NCBI RefSeq assembly: GCF_001039355.2
Contig: NW_019776133.1
Location: 41,158-105,157 of the forward strand
From: Lingula anatina
Taxonomy: Eukaryota; Brachiopoda; Lingulata; Lingulida; Lingulidae
Direction: 5' to 3'
DNA: 64,000 nucleotides
The notes under the pieces were generated by a model. The model ran no database searches. It was given only the letters and a program-made list of their open reading frames with translations, and was not told where the DNA came from. A program made the translations under genes and the position numbers. Below, in pieces: positions 14,706 to 27,217 of this stretch. Each line of letters starts with the position of its first letter. Position 1 is the first letter of the stretch.

Positions 14706-15667
14706 ATGCTTTCTAATCCGGACAAGCCCCAAAGCGCCCCTGCCGAGGGTCGTTCTCCACAACCAGACATGCCCGGGAAACCCCTTACCTCTAAGTTCCT
14801 GCGTAAAGGGAACGCCGTGCGTGAGATCCAGGACTGGGCGTCCGATGGGACGGCGCCTGGATTCTCACGCCACAGCGGACAGCTTTCAGACAATGTCACG
14901 GAAGAAAGGATGCTTAAATCAAAAATAATGGATTTATCCAAGGAACGATATAAATACATGACGCAGAGCGTTTATGACATGAAGCAATTTCTCGACAAAC
15001 AAAAAAAGAAGAGTCGAATACTTCAAGATTTACTGAAAAATATTGAGGTTGACTCCTCGTCACGGCGCAAAAGCTGGCCCGTGCAGCTGGGCACCAGCGA
15101 TGAAGGCGTGAATCACGCGCGCCATGCCATGCTAGACCGGTTTGATCCCACCAAAGCCCGGGACCGCCCCAAGGAGATCGTAGAGTTAGAGAGACAGCAG
15201 GAGGAGGAACGAAATAAAAGAGCGGCGTCCCAGTTATCCATGCCTAGACTCAGGACCCCTGTCTTCCAAACAGAACCGCGGCTCTTAAAAGAAAAGCTTC
15301 ATCTGACTCACTGCCTTGTGTTCACTCCAAGCAAGCTATAGGACAGACAACTGTTCAAGAAACAATATCAGAGGAGGAGGAAGGTCACAAACCAAAGTTG
15401 TTGATAAAGTCAGTGTCTGATTTACATGATAAGCGGGCGTATCTGTCAAAAGTTCGTTCTCGTTCTCCTGTGAGAGACCCGAGGTACACGGCGCTGGTGA
15501 AAGATGTGCTGTCTGAGCCGTACAATATGGCCTCCCCGGTGGAAGTGTCCGCTGTGGTGAGCAAGATGCCCGCTTTACACGTCCCACCCAGGCAACCCAA
15601 AGAAGCCAAACCAAAACTGGCGAATAAGATTCAGGAATACATGCGTGAACGCGGCATAGTTTTCTAA
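14706..15667 (+). CDS. uncharacterised coiled-coil / disordered protein, frame broken once
   Basis: Two open frames overlap and clearly belong together. The first starts at ATG 14706 (frame ends at 15341); the second, in another frame, runs to the stop at 15665-15667. No intron fits the join, and the second frame is already open by about 15260. Reading changes from one to the other near 15280-15300, where the second frame gives LKRKASSDS, so a base is probably missing in the assembly. The product would be about 320 residues: a Pro/Ser-rich start, a charged helical stretch (about residues 60-115, including KERYKYMTQSVYDMKQFLDK), a basic and acidic middle with ERQQEEERNKRAA and SEEEEG, and an RSRSPVRDPRY segment. 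It ends IQEYMRERGIVF. I recognise no family. GC-rich codons set it off from the flanks, supporting a real gene. Confidence 0.75.
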
Positions 15668-18600
15668 ATAATACAAAAACAGAATTACTGAGCATTGACT
15701 TACAAAAACTAACTTGAAATTGGTTCTGTTACAATGACAAAATACGACAACATTCACGAACAGCAGAAAGAAAACGCTGCGAAAGTGTTTATTTGTGAAG
15801 ACGTGAAAATAACTCCCAAAGATCCTCAGAGGACATTTCGTTGTATGGTAAATAGAAACGTCAAGCTTTTGTGTCAGGGTCAGTCTGATGTACCCGTATC
15901 GTACAGACGTTGAAGTTTATTACAAAGCATGTGTTTGTGTACTCGTTGTTGTCCCCACCGACAAAAAAGTAGACTTCATGATTCTCTAGTCTGCTGACTC
16001 GCTCAACACAGCTTGTCTTGACAGTAGACCTTCCTGCACAAGTACACGTGCACTTTTGCTCACACGAGCGGCATTTACATTACCTGTTGTCAGCTTGTTG
16101 TATCTGATGTAAACTGTGTCCATTAAATAAGAGAGAGATAACTGTGATTCCGGTCATTCCTTCCAGCCATTGTGGTCACTGCCTCCTACGTTATTTACTG
16201 TCCCAATTTAATATACGAGCTTTTGGATTCTCTCTTTTCTTTCTTGTATGTAGTATAAATATCATGTGTTCGTTTCGATTGCTCACGATTTCAATTGTGA
16301 AAAGTGTTTATCACGTTTTGTAGACAGTACAGTTTTTGAGTATATAATTGTGGTACAGCATAATATGGATACATAAAACCTATTTGTCAAATTTATTTTG
16401 CAAATAATTTGACAATTAGATATAATTTATCCTCCAATGTTTTATATTCAGTTTTGTACAGTATTGTGATACATATATATTTTTTCAAATGTAACTGGAA
16501 TAAGTATTGTGCTCACTTTTTAAAAACATATTACAAGCGGCAAATATTTTTATCCCACCTGTGCATCCAGTATTTTATATCCATGTAGGTATCGTTTGCC
16601 TTGTCATAGCGTACTTTATTCATACCTCTCACCCTTTAGCCAGTATAATTTCAATCATTTTAATAAATTTTTTACAAATATTCTGTTTTCTGTTTTCAGT
16701 ATAATGTATTCAAATATAAATTACGTCAGTAATGCAAACAACAGTGCTGTAGCCTATTGATTGCAGTAGGTGTGACCCATGTGCAAGGTAACATAAATGC
16801 TACAGAGAAATACAAACGCAATGTTCGCACTGATTTTTCATCGTCTCCACAATGTCACTGGATATGCTTCATCTGTTTTAAAGCAAGCAATTCATCAGCG
16901 TGTTTTGAGCCACAAAAAAGCATATTTTAGTAATTATCTTATATGTGCTAAATAACTATTTAAGTGTTTTGAACAATTTTAGTGCTTTAGTGCTATTAAC
17001 CCTAAAAAATCGTTAAAATACTGTTTTCGGTAGGCACACGTATCACGAGCAATCCGTGTTATATATATAAATAATTTCACGTGAAGAAGCAGTTATATTA
17101 CTTTTTCAGAAAATAATTGATTTTTATCATTCGGTCATGAAAGCGTTGTAGAATTATGTAGTGTCTCTCCCTCACCCGTCCGATGATCTCTCACTTACCA
17201 ACGCTATCTGTGTCGCCCAGAGACTGGTGAAACTGGTCAATAGTCCATCGAAATATTTTACGTGAGTGATTCAATTTTGTAATTAGTTCGTGACTACAGA
17301 GTATTTCTACTACTGTCATCCACAAAACTGATGAAATTTTTTAACATCAAGTCATGTTTATTTTCCTCCAGTTTTGTTTTGCCAACGGTCCGTGTTAGGC
17401 ATGAATATCTGGAAGCTGTTAAGTCACTCTGGCATTTTCAAGTAGGCTTCAATGCGACACAGAGAGGTTTATTATGCATTATGCGCAAGCGTTGACATTA
17501 TCACAATCCTCTCTTCTGGCTCTTCAGGTACGGGGTGAAATTAGCGCAATGCACTTAGATCGTATCACGTGTTCTATTCTTCTCCTGAAAATGTTGCCGT
17601 TAAAAGAGCTCGTAAGACATTTGTTTTCGTTTTATATGACTCCACCTGTCTCAGTAAAAAATGGATTTGAATGCAACTGCACAGCAAGTACACTGGCTGT
17701 TGGTGGTAAACCGCGCTCGCAAAGTTTGTGTCGTTAGTTTCTTTTGTGTGTGGTAAAAAATAACAAGAAAAGAAAACAAAATTCTATACATAAAAAAGCG
17801 ATAATGATGTTTTTCAAATGACTAGCAGGTTCAACAATTATCACAATAGAAAATTACTGGGGGCATTTACATGTTCTAATGAAATGTAGTGCAGTTTTGG
17901 CTCAGTTGCTCTGTGCAAATAAATATTAAGCATTCGTTCTATTTCAATAGGGGGATAATTCGAAAGATTTCGATAGGCGATAAACAGAGTTTCTAGACTT
18001 ATTCACGGACATTAAACCTTGATGATAAACGCCTAAACAATATTTATAATTTTAATGCAAAGGACTTCCCTTTCACGGACTACTTATTGGAGATGATAAA
18101 TACTTTTGTTTATTTACCTGTGAGGAAATGGACTGTAAAACTATAAATACAGCGGTCACCTCTAGACCTTAAGGGCCTCACATGTGTATTGGGTTCACCC
18201 TCGTACGTCAACATACTTTGTCAAACATCGTCATATTGAACCTGCCATTTTGTTGACTTGCCATGCCAAATGTTGTCTAACACTAAATGCATTAATTCAG
18301 TGCAAATATTGACACAGCATATGGACCGATGTCTTTTTTCATTCAATACAGGCATCTCGCGCAATTTAACCCGTATACCGTGCTGTCAGCACGAGACAGA
18401 TAGAACCAGACCGGGGTCCGCGGTAACTAAGGAAGCCGCCTTTGAAATACGTATTGAACGTTCTGTATTACGAAACTAAGCAAATAGTGAGATAGCTGGG
18501 TGATACAGGTACAGTCCCCACGGACACTGTCAGTGTAAAAAAAGTCAGAGAAAACAGCAATAAAGGGATCAAGGCGGCAGAACAACCAAACGGAAATCGA

Positions 18601-19106
18601 TTGAACTAATAGAGTCAGTGGATGGTATCCAGGACGAGTAGGAACAAAATGGAAGCAATCGAATTTTTTTACACGCCCAGATTGAAGAGAATTTGAAAGA
18701 TAATTTGTGTAATCAGCTTGACGGAGTCACACACTTGTTGATGTTAATATTCAAGGCACATCCGACTAAGCGGCAAATATTATATCAAGAAGACTCACTG
18801 ACGGACAAAGGGTGTGTAGGCCACAGCGTTAGAAACCAGGGCACGTTCTACACGCATTAACACAGACTTTGTCATTTAATAACAATTTAGTTCGATTGCA
18901 CATATTGAACGTTTTAGTAAGGTGCAGCCCCTCCTTCGATTAGATTAATGACGACGTGATCCTGTCGGATAATAGTTCACCAGAACACGGACGACAACAA
19001 GCGGTATTTGTAACACACCTAAAAAAAATCACTGTTTTCATTTTTGTCGGAGATGCCTGGATAAAAAGGCTAACAGTAATCCCTCCATGCCATTAAAACC
19101 AACTGC
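15668..19106. other. intergenic, 3.4 kb
   Basis: Begins with the 3' flank of the preceding gene; a possible AATAAA lies at 16662-16667. The open frames at 16507-16704, 17474-17737 and 18258-18479 have no family resemblance. ATAAAAAGG near 19062 is a weak TATA-like element about 45 bases before the ankyrin start codon. No repeat of known type recognised. Confidence 0.4.
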
Positions 19107-20396
19107 ATGAAGGAAGAGGGAGAAACGTTGCTTAGTATGCTTCAGGGCGGCATATTTCACGCGATATCTCGAGAACGCTTTAAACAAGTACGGCTCTTGG
19201 TGGAGAAAGGTTTAAATGTTAACATCAAAAACGCCGGAGAAAATGGGAAAACTCCTCTCATTGCGTCCCTCCTTATTGAAAATGCCGAGAAACGTGAGCG
19301 GATGTTTAAGTTTTTGATGAACCATGGTGCCAATCCCTTGGAGTGTGACTACTCCGGCAGGGACGCCCTGGCTTGGGCGTGTATTCTGGGACGCTGTAAA
19401 GCGGCAGAGGCCATACTGCAAGATACAAGAGGGGAGATCAACCTGCACCACGGTGACAGAGATGGGCTGACAGCGCTCCATTACAGTACTATGTATGGCC
19501 ACGAAGACTGCGTCAAATTAGTGGCCACGACCTTTAACAAATACGGACTCAGTCTGGACATAGCCGACAACAACGGTCTTACGCCATATCTTCACGCCAA
19601 GAAGTTGGGTTTCAGGGAAATTGCCACCTTTCTGTTTCAACAGGGCGCGTCTCCTTATAAATGTGATACAAAAAATAACATGACGGCAGAACAATGGGCT
19701 GCCATAGGATTGCAAGAACGGAAAAAGCGAGCAGTGCAGGATAGAAAAAAAGCTGACGACTGGATTAAAATTCAGGGTAAAAACAACTCTCTTTTTGATG
19801 TAAAACATCGGAAACTGAGCATCTCACTTCCAGAAATCCAAATTACCAGCCCAAACAACAAAGTCAGGCTATTAAAAAACGACAGTTTAGACACAATAGA
19901 TGGGATTTCGGTGGCATCTCGATTAAGGCGCAATTACCAGTCTTCCTCTATAAAAGGTATGTCTAAATCCCTTAACTCATTACCAGACTCTGATACGACT
20001 GAGTGTGATAGTTCAACGTCGTCCAGTTTTCAAAGGGTGGGAGTTGCACGCGATTTATCGGACTACATGTCCACCCTGTCAGATCAGGCTTCTGGATCCT
20101 ACCGCAAACCAGCGCAACCACTCCAACCCGTTCTTGAGAAATCAGAGATACAGCCAAAACTAACAAAGAGACAACTAAGAAAACTTAATGCTGCTAACAC
20201 AGTGACAAAAAATGCTAGTTCACAAGCAGAGGACAAACCGGATGATGCGGCCACCAAAAATAAGAAAAACGTGACATTTGCAGCGTTAGGGAAAACTGCA
20301 CGCATGTTGAGTCAGCCCAGCCTGCGACCTCCCCCTATGAAAGTACCCGACAGACGCTACACTTCACAAACTTTGCAAACTGTGCAAAACGCTTAA
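19107..20396 (+). CDS. intronless ankyrin-repeat protein, 429 residues
   Basis: A single uninterrupted frame from ATG 19107 to TAA. Residues about 15-205 are ankyrin repeats: GKTPLIASLL (48-57), FLMNHGANPLECDYSGRDAL (69-88), DGLTALHYSTMYGHEDCVKL (119-138) and NNGLTPYLHAKKLGFREIA (155-173), with the last repeat ending near QQGASP. A short basic helix follows (QERKKRAVQDRKKADDW). Residues about 235-429 are Ser/Thr-rich and probably disordered, with RRNYQSSSIKGMSKSLNSL and a Pro-rich end (RPPPMKVPD). Ankyrin repeats bind proteins; no catalytic domain is visible. An N-terminal ankyrin block, a disordered tail and a single exon recall vertebrate ANKRD34, but identity is too low to assign. A possible poly(A) signal lies at 20955-20960. 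Confidence 0.85.
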   Translation: MKEEGETLLSMLQGGIFHAISRERFKQVRLLVEKGLNVNIKNAGENGKTPLIASLLIENAEKRERMFKFLMNHGANPLECDYSGRDALAWACILGRCKAAEAILQDTRGEINLHHGDRDGLTALHYSTMYGHEDCVKLVATTFNKYGLSLDIADNNGLTPYLHAKKLGFREIATFLFQQGASPYKCDTKNNMTAEQWAAIGLQERKKRAVQDRKKADDWIKIQGKNNSLFDVKHRKLSISLPEIQITSPNNKVRLLKNDSLDTIDGISVASRLRRNYQSSSIKGMSKSLNSLPDSDTTECDSSTSSSFQRVGVARDLSDYMSTLSDQASGSYRKPAQPLQPVLEKSEIQPKLTKRQLRKLNAANTVTKNASSQAEDKPDDAATKNKKNVTFAALGKTARMLSQPSLRPPPMKVPDRRYTSQTLQTVQNA

Positions 20397-21734
20397 AAGC
20401 ATTTGGGACGATTTTTTGTATCAAAATACCGCTATTTTTATTGATAACCTTCACATGTCTAAAATACGTATATTAAAGCTCTAAAGTAAAATACATCGAC
20501 ATGCAAGATCTTACTCTGAGGCTTGCTAATGGTGACGTGGTGATGAATTTCGGTGGGGAAAACAATTTGGAAAACAGTAAATTGGATACAATGTGTTGAA
20601 TGTATTACTTTTAAGTTGACATACAATGGGTATTTAGTGAAAATATCGACAGCGCGACCACCAATTTACCCCCTTGGTCCTAAATGTAAGTTGCGCTTTG
20701 AATTAAAAAAGATATGAATTTTTCACTTCTGCCAGCCTGACTACCAGTTCATACAATTTTTTTGATTGGTATTCTCTCCTTGAGCAATCAACTTGGATCA
20801 TATTTCATAATAACGGCTAACATCTATCAATATTTCATTTAATTAATTCCACACATAAACGTTGTTGATTTTCGTTTCTATTCATTTCACTTAATACGAG
20901 GTGGGAATTGTATCCCATCTTTTAGAAATTTGTACACGCAAGTTGACTACTTTCAATAAACAGAGTTGCCTTTACGATTTCTCGTGAATGATTGTAGACG
21001 GTCATAAAAACGTTGTTTAAATAATTTTTGTGTGCGAGTGCAAACAAAAAATAAGTTATACAAATACTTTTTTAAGAATTGTATTTCATCTCCTGGGTAT
21101 GGTGCGGCTCATATACATTACATAAAAACGTGTACACGTATGCAGTTGTTGCAAATCCTACTACCCAGTGCTCTCCTTCAAAAATAACTAAGTTTGCCAA
21201 GGTTTTACTAAACTTCATATTTACCAATCAAGCACTTTTCAAAAGAAACCATGTTATGATTGTATTTTGCATCATCTTGTTGTTCCATCAATTTTAACAA
21301 TGAGAGAAAATGCGAGAAAAAAATACGTAAGATCATTTAAAATGCCCATTCAAAAATACAATTAATCTTGTGGTGTAAGCAATAACATCTTAAACGGGGA
21401 GTCAGGGACACTATTTTTCTTTTCAAACTTGAAGCTAGATATCCATATTTATTTTTTATACAGATGCTTAGAACTGCCATGACAACCTGGCTTTACCCGA
21501 GTGAGGTCCAGCCCATCCCTGGTCCAGTGGTGACCCCATTGTTTACATCTAATAGTGTTAATCCTATGCAAACCCGAAATAGTTAAAATCAATACAAGTG
21601 AGCCCCAAGGTAAATATGATCAGAGTTAATATTCAATGGATTATCCTCAGCAAGTAATGCGCTGAAATTGATTCCTTGTTCATGAACATAGAGTTTCTTG
21701 GTTGGGTGCTACACGATACCCATGATCCCCCATA
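20397..21734. other. intergenic between ankyrin gene and IVD repeat
   Basis: 3' flank of the ankyrin gene, with AATAAA at 20955-20960, then AT-rich sequence without a supported gene. The right edge is set by the start of the duplicated IVD unit. Confidence 0.45.
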
Positions 21735-22500
21735 CTACAAATAAAGTGCTTTCACATTTAAAGGGGACTTCATTAACTTGAGATCAATTTCAATTATTCA
21801 GTAAATAAGGTTTTTATTTATTGTTATGAACCAAGTGAACAAACCAGATCTATTTTTTTCAGTCAATGCCATTTGTACCGTAAATTCCTGATGAAGTGAT
21901 ACACTGACATACATAACCCTTACATATAACTTTCAGTTTTTTTTCCACCAGTAATATGTTATGGTGAATTCTAGATAGTTTAATTTCAAATAAATAAAAT
22001 AAATAATTGCTGAGCAGCATTCATTACAGTAGTAAATCAGTCTGTACTCATATTTGTGTCACTTGTTCAAAAATATTCCAGCAATTAAGATTACATCATA
22101 AAACCCACCCTTCACCCTGAAATTTATACTATTGCTTCCATATTGTGTGAAATCCTCAGAGAATAATCAGCATTCACCTCAACACCTTTTATCCCACCAA
22201 CAAAATGCATCCTTCAATGTGCGAATTGACAATGTGGTTGATAAAAAAAACATGGTCAAATAGTTATTAATTGGGAAGGAAAAACAATCATTTAATTAAA
22301 TTGAAGTCATGATTCCTTGTTTTTCCAATATTTCTACCATTCTCTGATTCATCAAGTACTTGAAGCAGACTAGCAATCTCATTTACATGAAATATCTAAA
22401 TGCATTTTTTAATTTCCCTGAATGGAAACATTTTAACTGGCAATATATATAAGGCATGCTTTTAGCATCTCTTCCTGGAAGACCTTGAACTTGATGACCT

Positions 22501-25500
22501 TCACCTTGATTTTACACCATACTCAGCATTAAGGCTCCTGCCTATGACTAGTCTTCTCACTTCACTGGTACCAGCCCCTATCTCATACAACTTGGCATCT
22601 CTGAGGAAACGACCTGTTGGATAATCATTAATGTATCCATTTCCACCTAAAAATAGACCAAAAATTGATGAATTTTTGTCTTCATTCTGAAGAATATCAC
22701 CTTTTTTTTCTGAAAAAAATCACCACATTGACATAAGCTTTTTACTTGAAATCATGTGACTTCTTTTTTCATTTCAAAGAAGTTATGGAGGCACCAACAA
22801 GGTCACTGACTAAACTTAATTTTTTTCTTTTTCTTTTTCTTTCCTTTTTTTTTTTTTTTTTTGGTGGAGAAAAGTCTCTGTATAGCCTGCTCTGTACTAC
22901 TCGATATCTGCATTGTACTAAATATTTGTAAATGTTAGTGTACTGCTACCCCTTAACACACTGACTACTGGACAGCCTTGGCAGTTGTTATAACAACAAA
23001 AGTGGCTATTTATATCTAACTTTAATCCTGAAAATGTTCGTAATTTGAATTCACTGTTAATAATATCAAACTGTCAAACTAAATGTCAGTTCAAGAAGTG
23101 ACATGACAGAAACCAGTTGCATGCTTGATTGGGTTTAGTTCTATACAATGTTTCCATATCATACGCTCCCCATAAATACAACTTGGTAGAGGCACATATG
23201 TGACATTCCTTAAACAACGCAACAAGGCAAATATTATACCAGAACCTACTGTTTATATCTCTTCACCATGAGATCTGCCTAACAACAAAAGTACAATTCA
23301 CATTGTGGTCTATATGTTTTATATTTCCCATTATCCCTTTGACAGTATTAGCACACTTAGTTGACAATGAGCAATTTACTGTTTACAAGACAAACAATTT
23401 CACTACCTGTAACATAAAAAAAAAAGAAAAGTTCAACTCACCCAGTATCTGAATGGCATCTAATGCAACTTTTGTTGCTGCTTCAGCTGTGTACAGTATA
23501 ACAGCAGCACAGTCCTGAAGTGTAATCAAATATCAATAGGTAAGACAATGCTGTTTTATCTTAAAATAGTCCATTGATTTTCATGTAATTTGTCCTTTTC
23601 ATCTCACTACAGTTTTACATTAAAGAGAGATACAATGGTTTAATTGTAATACTTACATTGTAATACTTACTAAAACAGCAATATAAAGTCTAATGCTTAA
23701 AACATTAGTCTATTTCACAAAGTTCTGCACTGAACAAAGGATCAGACCTCTCTCTCTGTGCGTGTCGTGCGTGAATACAATCAAGAAAGTATTACAATAA
23801 ATACACTCTTGGTAAAATGAGGCAACATTCTTGGTAATCCATTCTTATATGTAAGGAAACAAAAGTGTGCTAGCATTTAGCCACTTAGTGTGTTAGGCTT
23901 GCCTACACAGAGTCCCAAGGACGCAAACACTGAGGCACTTGGCCTGCCAAGACAAAGTCTCTAAGGATGTTGACAGTGAGTTTTTAAGTTCTAATTTCTG
24001 TGCTTACCTTGGGTATGACATTCCCTCTGTCCAAGGACCTGGCAACATTGTACACATAACATCTGGAGGCATTCAGGATAGTGTACATGTCAGCCATCTT
24101 GCCTTGGAGTAACTGGGAACAGATTATCACTAAGTTTAATTAAAAAATTACTGTACATAGTTTTAACTGATACAAAGTCTTCCATTGTAAGACAAACTAT
24201 TTCACAGTACAACTTTAACTTGAAGTTCAAAACTGTACAAATCTGATGAATGATTGTTAAAGGGATAATAACTCTTCGTTTCGGCCAAAAAATGAATTTT
24301 CCTGGAGTAAACAACAATTTTCCCATACTTACCAATGGTTAATGAATCCATTTTTACATTCAAAGTTAGTCCCTGGTTTTTTTCTAAAAAGTTTGGTTTT
24401 TTGTTAAAATCTCTTAAGAGATTTTAACAGAGTATAGCCATCCATGGAGGTCACATGGTCTAAAGATAAGCTCAGATATCAGAATAATAGCTATAACTGC
24501 CATTTTTGTGGTAAAACAGAATATATTATATTTCTATGAGTTATTCTCAATGTTTTTATTGTGAAATATAGATCTCATACAAAGAGTTATTATCCCTTTA
24601 AATCTATTTTTGACAGAAAGGGTTTTAGCACTTCTGATAGATTTTAGTGATGAATATTCAATTTGGTGATAAAATATTTCGAAGTACCTGGAAAGTTCCA
24701 ATCTTCTGGTTGAATTGTTCTCTTTCATGAGCATATTGGAAAGCCATATCACAGGCAGCTTGCATAATACTGTAAGTTAAATGTGACTTCTCTAAATCCT
24801 TTTAGCATTTTATTAAAACGCAGTTTTTCCCATTATATTGAAAACAAACAAAAATTTTGTTTTGTGCATGTGCGGATACCACAATCACTGTTATGTAAGA
24901 AAAAAATCAATATAATAATGTTACTGAAAAAAAGGAGACAAAAACTACTGCATATAATTTGCTTTACTGGCACACACAATGCCAGTGTTGTTGTAAATAT
25001 TGATGACCCCCTCCCTTCACTTACCCTATTGGGCCAGCAGCTAGGAACAGCCGTTCAATATCAAGCCCACTCATCAACACATAGACCCCCTTGTTTGTCT
25101 CACCAACCACATTTTCCACTACAAGCACAGATCAAGAGAATTAGAAAAGCAGTGATTGATTATCTCTTTTATCAGGGCGCACTAAAAACGGACTCATACC
25201 ATCAGAACTCTGGACTCCCTACCAACCTACCCCCTTCCCTGCAGTGTGTAGGAGTCTGTCCTAATGGGAGCGTGTGGGTGTGTCAGATTGTGCTCATTGT
25301 GTTAGGTGTGCTCACCCAAGACATCCTGCCCCTCCTAATGCTCTCTCTATATCCAAACCACTCATCAGGATATATATGCCTTTCCCCTCACCACCAATTA
25401 TATTTTCCTCTTCAAAGTAAAAATGGAAGTTTTGAGAAAACCATAAAGCACATGCATGACTCATTTTTTCCGGGTTAAAAAATTCAATCTTACAAGAAAT

Positions 25501-26382
25501 AAAGAATGCCTAGAGAAACAAGCAGTGTTTTTTGTTGTATTTTTTAATAACTTATCTGGTGGGCAAATTCATTTCAAAATCAAAATTACAGTTTGTTTTC
25601 TTAACTTGCTATTCTGTCACACCTTTAAAAGGATTCCACACCTAAACAAAGTAAAAAAAATATCACCTGGCACTTTGACATTGTCAAAAATAAGTTCTCC
25701 AGTGGGGGATCCCCTCATCCCCAGTTTGTCCAGCTTCTTTCCCACACTGAAACCTTCCATTGTCTACAAAAACACAAAAAAAAAACAAGTAAATTGTCAG
25801 TTTGAAAATACTAAATATATAAAATTAGACATCAAAAATTCCATAAATACAGGTACTAAGCAAAACAAAATTAATGATACAGACTGCTAGAGTCCAGATA
25901 CGATAAATGGTGACAAATGTGAAAAACTTTTTTTTTAAATGTCAGTAATTTTCATTTCAACATTAGGAAAGGTCTATCAAAAGTAGGTTATTTGGTCATT
26001 TGGATTCAAAGTATGTCCCTTATTCCATTTAAACTCCAGGATTACTCATACATAAAAAAGAATCCATGGACAATGATTGTAGTTATACAAAACTGAAAAC
26101 ATGGCATATCATTTACTTATTTCATATTACGGTGCTATATAATAAGTTGAGTGAACCTTTTCAATAAGAAAAGTGGTAATTCCATGTTGTGCCTTTTTGG
26201 GCTCTGTTTTAGCATAAACAACAAGAACATCTGCCTCCGGGCCATTTGTGATCCAGAACTTGGTACCATTCAGCAAATAGTGGTCGCCTGGGAAAGGGGT
26301 AGAATACAAATTATATTACATCACACTTAACATAAACATATTTACTTACCATATAAAAACACAAGAAAACTTATTCCAGTGG

Positions 26383-26467
<85 letters not shown>

Positions 26468-27160
26468 NNNNNNNNNNNNNNNNNNNNNNNNNNNNNNNNN
26501 NNNNNNNNNNNNNNNNNNNNNNNNNNNNNNNNNNNNNNNNNNNNNNNNNNNNNNNNNNNNNNNNNNNNNNNNNNNNNNNNNNNNNNNNNNNNNNNNNNNN
26601 NNNNNNNNNNNNNNNNNNNNNNNNNNNNNNNNNNNNNNNNNNNNNNNNNNNNNNNNNNNNNNNNNNNNNNNNNNNNNNGTCGGCGGAACACCAGAGCAAG
26701 GACAGCCGCGTCTTTGGCAGATTTCCACAAGGCGACGAAGTCCTTCGTTTTCTTTTTCACGAGGCAACTTTTCATGCATTTGGTAGTCTGTCCAACCTTT
26801 TTGAAATATTCAGGGTCTCTATTTTGTTGGTTGTAATACATGTGAAGCTGGTTTTCGACAACTTTTAGTTCCCCACCCAGTATAAGCGCCATTTCAGAGA
26901 GCTCTGGAGTCAAGTTTTCTGTAGCCACGGCGTTGTACATCTTGAAAATTTGTTTGACATGCTTGAAAGGCCTTTTCATATCCCAATTATCCTCGTTTTC
27001 AATAACATCTTCTGTTTCGGGCTTTGCCTTTAGATCCCCAATGTCTGGAATGGTTGATGCCATCGTTGGTGTCGCTGGTGTTAAGATGGAGTACAGTTTT
27101 TGTGAGACAGGGCTTACAACGTAAAGATCCTGAAAAATAAAAGGGTAAATCACGCTACAT

Positions 27161-27217
<57 letters not shown>

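Noticed and set aside
15281-15300. Programmed -1 ribosomal frameshift in the coiled-coil gene
   Set aside because: No X-XXY-YYZ heptamer in the right frame and no evident downstream structure; an assembly indel is simpler.
24783-25890. Plus-strand ORFs of 231 and 144 codons
   Set aside because: Antisense to IVD exons 7-8 and their introns; the sense strand has conserved protein and splice sites.
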